NCBI GenBank assembly: GCA_036389695.1
Contig: DASVWG010000409.1
Location: 1 to 27,577, forward strand
DNA from: JALZHR01 sp036389695
Lineage (GTDB): Bacteria > Acidobacteriota > Blastocatellia > Pyrinomonadales > Pyrinomonadaceae
Reading direction: 5' to 3'
DNA: 27,577 nucleotides
The position numbers and the translations under genes were made by a program. The notes beneath the pieces are model-generated. The model searched no databases and was not told the DNA's origin. It worked only from the letters and a program-made list of their open reading frames with translations. Below, one piece after another: positions 1-7,600 of the stretch (positions are counted from its first letter, which is position 1; each line of letters opens with the position of its first letter).

Positions 1-1
1 T

Positions 2-145
2 GACAGGAATTTTTATTTGAATGATTCTTCGGTCAAAGACGGTTTTCCGTTTCTGTTAGATGATTTTAAATATTACGGGGAAGTCGTCGGTTATTGTGTG
101 CTCGAAGAAGGGAGCGGCATTCAAATTCTGTTTCGTTCTTTTTAA
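2..145 (+). CDS. 3' end of an unidentified gene (partial)
   Basis: An open frame runs from the window edge to a TAA at 143-145 and gives 47 residues, ending in GSGIQILFRSF. The 5' part lies outside the window, so no start, domain or localisation can be judged. The residue mix (alternating hydrophobic and acidic positions, GEVVGYCVLEEG) looks like the last strands of a folded protein rather than random translation. It converges with the interrupted gene on the other strand that ends at 433. I do not recognise the family. Confidence 0.5.
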   Translation, partial: DRNFYLNDSSVKDGFPFLLDDFKYYGEVVGYCVLEEGSGIQILFRSF

Positions 146-432
146 AAATTTTCGGGCGGATAGCTAAGGCAGCATATCTCCCTTAAGGTTTTGATTTATT
201 CGAAAGTCTTTTAAGAATTAAAGCGCACTTAGTTTCAAAAATTGACGATTAGAGCTTGCTTGTCAATTAATCGCGTGTTCTAATCCCCGAACATTAGATT
301 AATGGAGAAAGATTGAAGCTATCAATTCGTTTCGATGAACGATAAACGCAGGCAGCGCACACGTTCAAATCTGACAGTAACTTGCATCTGCGGAATAATG
401 CATTTAGACAAAATTATGTACCGTCTCACTTT
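146..432. other. Intergenic region between convergent genes
   Basis: This stretch lies between the 3' ends of the partial + strand gene and the interrupted - strand gene. Apart from the imperfect palindrome at 267-302, no gene, RNA or recognisable promoter was found. There is no T-tract directly after either stop codon, so neither gene has an obvious intrinsic terminator. Confidence 0.5.
267..302. repeat. Imperfect inverted repeat (hairpin or operator)
   Basis: The arms are TTAATC-gcg-TGTTC and GAACA-tta-GATTAA around an 8-base AT/C-rich loop. That gives 6 + 5 paired bases with a 3x3 internal mismatch. No run of T follows, so a terminator is unlikely. It could be a protein-binding palindrome or simply chance. 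Confidence 0.3.
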
Positions 433-1020
433 TCAATTTTTGATTGCCCATTTCTCAAGAGAAATGACTATGCTTGAAGCGCCTTTCCCCTGAACGCAGG
501 CTAATTTTTCACGTGAATTATCAAACGCGCGGTAAACAGCATGTGTATTACTCGCCTATACGAACAAAATAATATCTGAATTTTTCGCGTTTTCAACCGC
601 TGAGTTGTTGTGGGTTTCGCTTACGATAATGACTTCAACTGGAGTTCGCTGTTGAATCAACTCGGCTGCGGTTCGTGCCGCCTCTACTTGCAAAGACACA
701 ATAGCGATTCTTCCGATTTGCAGAGCGGATAGCGAATCTACCGAATCGATAGTTGTGACTTCCGCTCCTAAGAACTCGTTGGCGATTTCATCATCTAAAC
801 CGATTTTTGCGCCGATGAATCGCCACAGTTTGAGTTCTGTTTGAGAAAGTGATTCGGGACGCGTTCTGACAAATTCCGCACCATCAATCCACAAATTTTC
901 GCAGACTCCCTTGCGTGTCCTTCTTTCTTTACTAAGAAAGTTTCCTTTATCATTAGCGTAACTACTATAGAGCCGAAAATTATATTGATGCATCACGAAA
1001 ATTTCCGAAATTGACGGCAA
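433..1020 (-). pseudogene. Unidentified gene interrupted by an in-frame TAG
   Basis: The frame opens after the htrA stop. A TTG at 1018-1020 and an ATG at 991-993 are the possible starts; neither has a clear Shine-Dalgarno. It runs 154 codons to TAG at 556-558. The same frame then continues for 40 more protein-like codons (ASNTHAVYRAFDNSREK..., GKGASSIVISLEKWA) to TGA at 433-435. The part before the stop resembles a Rossmann-like alternation of strands and helices (GRIAIVSLQVEAARTAAELI, then VEVIIVS, then SDIILFV), and the continuation supplies the expected next helix and strand. It follows htrA by 7 bases on the same strand and may be co-transcribed with it. The stop could be a nonsense mutation, a sequencing error, or readthrough. 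I do not recognise the family. Confidence 0.55.
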
Positions 1021-1027
1021 ATTTAAT

Positions 1028-2269
1028 CTAAAAACCGGGTTGTTTGCGTGGTTGTTTCATTGACGGTTTTTGTGAGTTGCCGCTGGCTTCGATTTTCGTG
1101 TTCGATTCAGTTTCTAATTTTACTTCGAGCGTTTTCTGCCGTCCATCCCGCCAAACTTCCAACTGAATCGAGTCGCCGATTTGCCGCCCGTCAATGGCTC
1201 TGTAAAGCTCGTCAACACTCTTGAGCGCGCGTCCATCAAGTGCCGTGATAATGTCGCCCATATTGATGCGTCCGTCATAATTTTGTGTCGTAGGGCGTAA
1301 GCCAGCTCTTTCCGCCGCGCTGCCGGGCGCAATCGTGATAACCAGCAAACCGTTTTCGAGCGGAAAGCCCACGCCCTGCTGTCGGAGTTCCGCAACACTT
1401 TTCGTGCCTACTCCGAGACGCGGGCGATTGACTTTGCCCGATTGAATTAACTGCGGCACAACTCGTTTGACAATGCTGACCGGAATCGCAAAGCCGATAC
1501 CGTTTGACGTGCCTGACGGAGACAGGATTTGCGAATTTACGCCAATCATTCTGCCGTATTTATCCAGCAGCGGTCCGCCGGAATTGCCCGGATTTATCGA
1601 GGCGTCGGTTTGAATAGCACCTTCAATCGGGCGACCGTTGCGCGCTCTGATAGGACGCTGCAAGCCGGAAATGACGCCGGTCGTTAAAGTTCTGTCCAGA
1701 CCGAATGGATTGCCGATTGCCAAAACCTTCTGCCCGACGGTCAGCGCGTCCGAATCGCCAACCGGAATCACCGTCAGCTGTTCGACAGGCGCGTCAATTT
1801 TTATTACCGCCAAGTCGGTGTCCGGGTCTGAGCCAATCAGCTTTGCCGGAAAAACCCTGTCTCCGCCGAGATTAACACTCAAGGTTCGCGCGCTGCGCAC
1901 GACGTGTTCATTCGTCAATATATGCCCTTTAGTATCAACCACCACTCCCGAACCGGCTCTGGTCTCTTCATTTCTCTCACTATAGAAATCGCCCTGTTCG
2001 CTGCCCGTGGAAATCAAAACCACGCCGGGCGAAACGGCTCGATAGACTTCGATGTTATTTTGTTCGTCTGAAACGGTGTTCGGCTCACTAATACCTTGTA
2101 AAGCGTTTTCACTGAATATAACACTGGCTGAAGTCGCCAGCGGCAAATTCCGATTGACGCTGAAAAATCCTCCGATAATGAGCGTTATAAAAAATACTGT
2201 CAAGAGCATGATAACTGTCGTTCTAATGATGACGCCGCATCTGCTTGATTTTTTATTGATGTTTTCCAT
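1028..2269 (-). CDS. htrA: HtrA/Deg-type serine protease, membrane-anchored, single PDZ
   Basis: This 413-residue protein has an N-terminal membrane anchor (about residues 16-36), a trypsin-like domain (about 75-270) and one PDZ domain (about 285-385). The catalytic triad is complete: His122 in TNEHVV, Asp152 in DTDLAVIKI and Ser230 in GNSGGPL. The tail is Lys/Pro-rich. The domain order and single PDZ resemble DegS/HhoA-type HtrA proteases, which degrade or sense misfolded proteins on the outer side of the inner membrane. The start ATG at 2269 follows AAGGAG by 11 bases. A promoter-like element (2333-2360) lies about 60 bases upstream. It reads away from the caspase cluster, but through that element it may share the regulation of several cluster genes (inference). 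The exact Deg subtype is not certain. Confidence 0.93.
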   Translation of the reverse strand: MENINKKSSRCGVIIRTTVIMLLTVFFITLIIGGFFSVNRNLPLATSASVIFSENALQGISEPNTVSDEQNNIEVYRAVSPGVVLISTGSEQGDFYSERNEETRAGSGVVVDTKGHILTNEHVVRSARTLSVNLGGDRVFPAKLIGSDPDTDLAVIKIDAPVEQLTVIPVGDSDALTVGQKVLAIGNPFGLDRTLTTGVISGLQRPIRARNGRPIEGAIQTDASINPGNSGGPLLDKYGRMIGVNSQILSPSGTSNGIGFAIPVSIVKRVVPQLIQSGKVNRPRLGVGTKSVAELRQQGVGFPLENGLLVITIAPGSAAERAGLRPTTQNYDGRINMGDIITALDGRALKSVDELYRAIDGRQIGDSIQLEVWRDGRQKTLEVKLETESNTKIEASGNSQKPSMKQPRKQPGF

Positions 2270-2332
2270 TTTTTCGGTCGCTCCTTAAATTTCTTCTCGT
2301 CGAGAATTTCATCTTCGTTTTTCTCTTACTGA

Positions 2333-2360
2333 TGAGTGCCGAAAGTGTGTGAATGGTTAC
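2333..2360 (-). promoter_or_regulatory. Promoter-like element for htrA (site 1)
   Basis: On the minus strand it reads GTAACC, 13 bases, CGGCACTCA. The same two boxes at the same spacing recur at 2471, 12908 (minus strand) and 15244. The geometry fits an ECF-sigma promoter (-35 around GTAACC, -10 around CGGCACT). A start site a few bases downstream would give an htrA leader of about 55-60 bases. Assignment to a sigma factor is inferred. Confidence 0.6.
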
Positions 2361-2470
2361 AACCTCAAACAATAAACGTTTTCCGTAAAATTTTCTTCTA
2401 CCTAAGCACAAGCGAAATGTGCCGCGTGAGGCTTCCGTTAAATCCAACTTTATGTTCAAAGCAACAGCCT

Positions 2471-2498
2471 GTAACCATTTTCCGTCCAGCCGCACTTA
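2471..2498 (+). promoter_or_regulatory. Promoter-like element upstream of the mini-ORFs (site 3)
   Basis: GTAACC, 13 bases, CCGCACTTA. It points rightward, divergent to the htrA element about 110 bases away, and sits 59 bases before the ATG at 2557. It differs from the commonest second box only at the second and eighth bases. Confidence 0.55.
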
Positions 2499-2556
2499 CC
2501 AGTAGCAGATTAACGCCGCGAAAACTGAAATTTGATTAATCAGGAGAAGAAGGAAA

Positions 2557-2634
2557 ATGAAAACAATTCTGGCAATTTTATGGTTTATCTTTAGCGTCAC
2601 GGTCTTAATCAGCATAGCGGTGCAAATTCGGTGA
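2557..2634 (+). CDS. Putative 25-residue single-span membrane peptide
   Basis: The ATG follows a strong purine-rich ribosome site (AGGAGAAGAAGGAAA), better than most sites in the window. The product, starting MKTILAILWFIFSVTVLI, is almost entirely one hydrophobic segment flanked by Lys at the N-terminus and Arg at the C-terminus, as in small inner-membrane peptides. It is preceded by promoter-like site 3 at a suitable distance. Its TGA overlaps the ATG of the next mini-ORF (TGATG), which suggests translational coupling. No family is recognised. The evidence for coding is the ribosome site, the promoter and the hydrophobic pattern; the short length leaves real doubt. Confidence 0.4.
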   Translation: MKTILAILWFIFSVTVLISIAVQIR

Positions 2635-2705
2635 TGATTAAAGTCTTTGACCGGACGACGGCAGCAGGCGACGGCGCGGCAATTTTTTCAAAAGAAGAAA
2701 CGTGA
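2634..2705 (+). CDS. Putative 23-residue peptide overlapping the membrane mini-ORF
   Basis: The ATG overlaps the stop of the preceding mini-ORF in a TGATG junction. The frame gives a soluble peptide (MIKVFDRTTAAGDGAAIFSK...) to TGA at 2703-2705. There is no independent ribosome site, so expression would depend on coupling. Alternatively the two frames could be remnants of one gene with a shifted frame, or the second could be chance. No homologue is recognised. Confidence 0.2.
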   Translation: MIKVFDRTTAAGDGAAIFSKEET

Positions 2706-2734
2706 AAAATTTAATTATTTCCTGAATTATCTTT

Positions 2735-2761
2735 GTAACGTTTTTCGGAAAGCCGCACTTT
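2735..2761 (+). promoter_or_regulatory. Promoter-like element for the DUF4013 gene (site 4)
   Basis: GTAACG, 12 bases, CCGCACTTT. The spacing is one base shorter than in the other copies, but the boxes are recognisably the same. It lies 46 bases before the ATG at 2808, the right place for a promoter. Confidence 0.45.
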
Positions 2762-2807
2762 AAAGCAGGGACATAATCGAATTTCCTAAAAAACAGGGGA
2801 AAATAAA

Positions 2808-3683
2808 ATGAATTGGATAAAAGGTTTTACTTATATATTTGAAGACAGAAACTGGTTTGGCAAAGTGTTGGTCGGCTCTTTGCTGACGTCAATTCCGGTT
2901 GCCGAAGCCATCAGCAACGGCTATCAGATACAGGTGATTGAAAACCTCAGAACCGGAAACACACTAGCGCTGCCTGAATGGTCGAATATGAACAAAATGC
3001 TCGGCAGAGGCTTCCAGCTCTGGCTCGCCGTCAATCTCTTCTATATTCCCTCGATAATTATCAGCGTCGTTAGCTGGTTTCTCGGCATTCCCTTTCTGCT
3101 CGGAATGATTGCGAATTTTATTGCGTCTTCGTCAACCGATAATGTTATTGAGAAACACGGAATTTCTTATGCTTTAAGCTATATTATCTTTCCTTTTATT
3201 CAATTAGCAGTTTCGGGCATCGCCGTTTTTCTCGGCTCGATTGCGCTTCCGGCAGTATTTTTCTTCGTTCCGGCGATGGCTTTGCGCTGTCAGGAAACCG
3301 GCTCGTTTTTCTCGACGCTGAACATTTTCGCTCACATCAGATTCGTCTGGCGAAATCTGGGCGATTACGTCGTTTCGCGCACACTGATTGCCGCTATGCT
3401 GGTTGGGATGCACATCGTCGCTTCGGCGCTCGGCGGCGCAACCTTTTGGATTGCCGGACTCGGATTCCTGCTCGCCTGGTTTGTCGGCGCGGCGGGCAGA
3501 TTCTGGTCGCGTCTGGCGTGGTCGTATTTTCTGGCTAATATGAGAATGAAAGAATTTGCTCCGGACCGGAATTTACGGCAAATCAATCAAATTTTTCAGA
3601 ATCCGCAGCCCGAAATGCCTTTTGCGCCGATAAATTCATTGACACCAAAGCCGGATAAGTATCATTATTGGGGGAACAGTTAA
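2808..3683 (+). CDS. DUF4013 family integral membrane protein
   Basis: This 291-residue protein begins MNWIKGFTYIFEDRNWFGKVLVGSLL and contains LPEWSNMNKMLGRGFQLWL. This is the typical DUF4013 opening (a short amphipathic start, 'F-E-D-W', then the 'LPEW' motif). Hydrophobic stretches at about 18-36, 70-105, 118-160 and 192-240 indicate roughly six membrane spans. The C-terminal 45 residues are polar and Pro/Asn-rich. The family has no established biochemical role, and membrane location is the only firm inference. The start has AGGGGA upstream and is preceded by promoter-like site 4. It may be the first gene of the group leading to the WD40-caspase, but a 144-base gap follows. That gap holds a weak hairpin (TTAA-CTGCCG / CGGCAGTTAA, around 3680-3728) that could terminate transcription. 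Confidence 0.8.
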   Translation: MNWIKGFTYIFEDRNWFGKVLVGSLLTSIPVAEAISNGYQIQVIENLRTGNTLALPEWSNMNKMLGRGFQLWLAVNLFYIPSIIISVVSWFLGIPFLLGMIANFIASSSTDNVIEKHGISYALSYIIFPFIQLAVSGIAVFLGSIALPAVFFFVPAMALRCQETGSFFSTLNIFAHIRFVWRNLGDYVVSRTLIAAMLVGMHIVASALGGATFWIAGLGFLLAWFVGAAGRFWSRLAWSYFLANMRMKEFAPDRNLRQINQIFQNPQPEMPFAPINSLTPKPDKYHYWGNS

Positions 3684-3827
3684 TCTGCCGCACGAATTGA
3701 AACTGTCTGAACTCAGCTCGGCAGTTAAATTTCTGCATTTAGAATAAATACGGGGCAATAATCTTCCACTGAGCCGCAGGAAACGTGATTTAAATAAAGA
3801 AAAATCAGGTTGCGAGGAATAAAGTGT

Positions 3828-4652
3828 ATGAAGAACAGGCTTACGATTTTAGGGTTAGCAGTTGTCACCGTTTTAGCTTTGAGTATCAACAATTTAGCGC
3901 AAAACAAATCAGCGCCCGAACCGATAAGTAAATCGGTATTAACGGGCGCTGATTTACCGCCGGGCGCAATGAAAATCAAAGAATCAAGCCTGCCCGATGA
4001 AATCAAAAAATCTCTGGCGAACTTTGCCACAATAATCAAAAACATGTTTCAAGCCGTCGACCAGAAAGCAAATTTCCGACAGGGCGCTTTGGAGGTAATA
4101 TCGTGGTCGCTTTCCGGCAACAACAAATCCAAATCCGAACAAATAACGAAAAAAGTCGAGAGCAATTTGCAGACGGCTGGCTGGAAATATGAGCCATCTG
4201 AGGAAAAAGGTGCCGCTCCTGCCTTGTTTTCATTAGTCAGAACAGAGCCTAAGCCGCGCCGGTTAATAGGCTTTTTCGCCTTAAAAGACGATTCTTTATT
4301 TTTCGTTGTAACGGAGATAATTCGAGAGGAGGCAAACGCCGCAACGGTTATTAATGTAACGGGCAAATGGAATATGATTGCCGAGACGCAGGGTCAATAC
4401 ATTCCCGTTTTGCTGGAGCTAAAACAAGACGGTGAAATCGTCAGCGGAACTTTTTCGTCGCACATCGGCAACGGGACAATCCGTGAAGTAAAAGTGAGCG
4501 GCAATATTATTAAGGCAATCGCCAAAGTCGAAGTTCAAAAGCAGATAGTGGAACTAAAATTAGACGGGACAGTCGAGGGCGAAAAAATGAGCGGCACTTT
4601 AACGGCTGCGGGGCTTCCGAAAATTTCTTTCACCGCCACCAAAGTCAAATAG
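3828..4652 (+). CDS. Secreted protein with lipocalin-like C-terminal domain
   Basis: The frame is open from 3810, but ATG 3828 is the better start: AGGA lies 10 bases before it and a signal peptide follows immediately (MKNRLTILGLAVVTVLALS, cleavage near residue 25). The 274-residue product has two parts. Residues about 45-165 form a domain with GALEVISWSLSG and RLIGFFALKDDSLFFVVTEI. Residues about 175-274 form a beta-rich domain (VTGKWNMIAETQGQ..., LELKQDGEIVSGTFSS, KLDGTVEGEKMSGTL). That pattern of 'G-W...LKQDG..V.GT...G...G' strands is the small calycin/lipocalin-like barrel common in acidobacterial secreted proteins. A ligand cannot be named. It lies 36 bases before the WD40-caspase gene on the same strand, so co-expression is likely. 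Confidence 0.65.
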   Translation: MKNRLTILGLAVVTVLALSINNLAQNKSAPEPISKSVLTGADLPPGAMKIKESSLPDEIKKSLANFATIIKNMFQAVDQKANFRQGALEVISWSLSGNNKSKSEQITKKVESNLQTAGWKYEPSEEKGAAPALFSLVRTEPKPRRLIGFFALKDDSLFFVVTEIIREEANAATVINVTGKWNMIAETQGQYIPVLLELKQDGEIVSGTFSSHIGNGTIREVKVSGNIIKAIAKVEVQKQIVELKLDGTVEGEKMSGTLTAAGLPKISFTATKVK

Positions 4653-4688
4653 TAAGCGAAAAACAAATCCGCGGAGTTCGGGGGAAAC

Positions 4689-7600
4689 ATGAAAAAAGCA
4701 TCGAAGAACGGGCGCAAACTAAAGTTAAGGTCGATTTATATTTTTTCGGTTTTAATCATTGCCGGTCTTGTCCTGTTGTTTTTCTTCGGTCAGCGGCGAT
4801 GCTTCGGACAGGCAGTCGCCGAAAAGCGCTATAAGCCGGGGCTCGTTATTCAAACCGGTCACACTTCTCTGGTTAATACGGTGGCATTTTCCAGAGACGG
4901 AAAGATGATGGCGAGCGGCGGCGGCGATAATACCGTCAGATTGTGGAACGTCGAAACCGGCTGGCAAATCAAATCGCTCGAAGGTCATACGAATTATATT
5001 TTAGCACTCGCCTTTTCGCCTGACGGGAAAACGCTGGCAAGCGGCGGGTTTGACGCTTCAATCCGGTTGTGGGACGTGCAGACCGGAAGGCAAATCAAAT
5101 CGCTCGAAGGTCATACCAAACAAATTTTTTCGATAGCTTTTTCGCCCGACGGCGAAACGCTGGCGAGCGGCAGCGGCGACAATACGGCTCGGCTCTGGAA
5201 TCTCAAAAACGGTGAATACAAAACACTTACCGGTCATACCAGTTATGTTTTCTCAGTGGCTTTTTCTCCGCGCGACGGGAAAATGCTGGCGACCGGCAGC
5301 CCCGATAGTAAAATCAAGCTGTGGAATACGGCGACGGGCGCATCAATCAAAACACTCGAAGGGCACGCGGGCGAGGTCTGGTCAGTGGCGTTCTCACCCG
5401 ACGGGAAAACGCTGGCGAGCGCCGACAACGAAGGCAGAACTCTTTTGTGGAATACGGAAACCTGGGAGAATAAATCAATCCAGAAACAAAACTCGTTTGT
5501 TTATTCGGTCGCGTTTTCGCCGGATGGAAAGACGCTAGCGATTGGCGGTGATGATAAAACAGTTCAATTATGGGACGTGCAGAAAGGCGTTCAAATCAAA
5601 TCTCTGACCGGTCACGCGCAGTATATCAGGGCAGTGGCGTTCTCACCGGACGGAGAAATGCTGGCGAGCGGCAGCGGCGACAGAACTATCAAGCTATGGA
5701 ACGCGCGAACCGGAGAGCGCATCAAATCAATCGAAGGTCGCGCCCAGCATATTTTATCAATCGCCTTTTCGCCGGATGAAAAAATGCTGGCGAGCGTCAG
5801 TTTCGACAACAAGATTAAACTGTGGAACCTCGAAACCGGAAAACAGGTCAGAGCGCTTGAATACCAGGCGAAAAGAACGAATGTTAAAGCAATAAATACG
5901 GTCGCCTTTTCAGCCGACGGCAGAGTGCTGGCGAGCGATAATCTGGAAGACCACACAATCCTTTTGTGGGACGCCGCCACCGGAAAGCCGATTAAATCTC
6001 TGCAAGGTCACACGTCTCTGGTTTATTCGGTCGCCTTTTCGCCGGTCAGAAAAAATCTGCTGGCAAGCGGCGGCGCAGATGATATCGTCAGGTTGTGGGA
6101 TTGGGAAACCGGAAGCCACAAATTGCTTAGCGGGCACGAAAAAGGCGTCAAAACGGTTGCTTTCTCGCAGGACGGAAAAATACTGGCGAGCGGCAGCGAA
6201 GATAAAACAATCAAGTTGTGGGATGTCGAAAAAAATGAATTAATCCGCTCGCTCGAAGGTCACGAGGATGAGGTTTCTTCGGTTGTATTCTCGCCCGACG
6301 GCTTAACGCTGGCAAGCGGCAGCGGCGACAAAACAATCCGGCTGTGGGACGTGAAAACCGGGCAGCAACGGAAATCTCTGACGGGACACGCCGATAAAAT
6401 TAATTCAATTTCATTTTCGGCGGACGGTAAAACGCTGGTGAGCGGCAGTAAGGATGGCGCGGTTCTGGTATGGAATTTGGCGAGCGGGAATTGCAAATCT
6501 CTGGACGGTCACACCAAAGAAGTCTCCGCGGTGGCGTTTTCACCGGGTAAAAAGAATAAAAATCTTTTCGCGACCGGCAGTTGGGACGCGACCGTGAAGA
6601 TTTGGCGAGAGACCGGCGGCGATAAGCCGGAAGCATCTTTGATTTCCCTCGACTTAAATGATTGGGTTGTAATCACGCCGGACAGCCGTTTCGATGCTTC
6701 GGCGGACGCCCAGAATCTGATGCATTTCGTCGTTTTGACCGAGCTCGGTTACGAGGTCATCAGTCTCAAACAGTTAAAAAGAAAATATCATAAGCCGCAC
6801 CTGTTAAAAGACATTTTCGCCGACGACTTAAAACCGTCCAACAGCGAATTTTCCGTCACGATTTATCCTGACGTCTCAATCGAGCAAGCAAAACCGGAAG
6901 CCGATACGATTGATTTAAAGCTGACCAATCGCGGCGGCGGCATCGGGCGCGTCGAAGTTAAAATAAACGGGAGCGATTTATACTCCGACGTCACCGAAGG
7001 CAAAATTAATAGAAATGATTCCGTCGTTAACTTATCAGTCAGGATTCCGCCCGAAATACTCCAAGCCGGTATAAATAAAGGTCAAATTATCGCGTCAAAC
7101 GGCGAGGGCGACGTCCAAAGCGAAGGTAAAAATTTTTACCTGGAAAAAAAGCAGAACGCCGTGTATCTGCGCGGCGCCGAGATTGTCAATTCACCGCAGA
7201 CGGAAACAAAGCTTTTCGACGGAAAATTTTATGCGATTATAGCCGGTGTTTCCGACTATGCGGACAGCAGTTTAAAACTTCGCTTTGCCGCCAAAGACGC
7301 CGAAGATATGGCGCAGACGATAATGCTCGGCGCGCGCAAACTTTTTTGCAGCAAAGAAATCGAAGCGAAAACCGCGTGTGACCGCATATCCATACGCCTG
7401 CTCAGCACCGAGAAACCGCAGGCACAGTTTGTCCCTTCCGCCGACCTTAAACAAAATTTCAAACGCCTCGAACCGACGAAAAAGAATTTCAGAGAAGTCT
7501 TTGCCGAAATCGCCGCTCTCGCCAAGCCCGAAGATATTGTCGTCGTCTATTTCGCCGGGCACGGAAAGGCAATAAAAAATCCGGAGGCGGAAAGAGAAAG

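Noticed and set aside
2253..2495. 80-codon - strand frame upstream of htrA
   Set aside because: It overlaps the htrA start and covers both promoter-like sites. No ribosome site or domain-like pattern was seen.
3810..3827. Upstream TTG start for the lipocalin-like protein
   Set aside because: It would put six residues before the signal peptide, and the Shine-Dalgarno (AGGA) lies downstream of the TTG.
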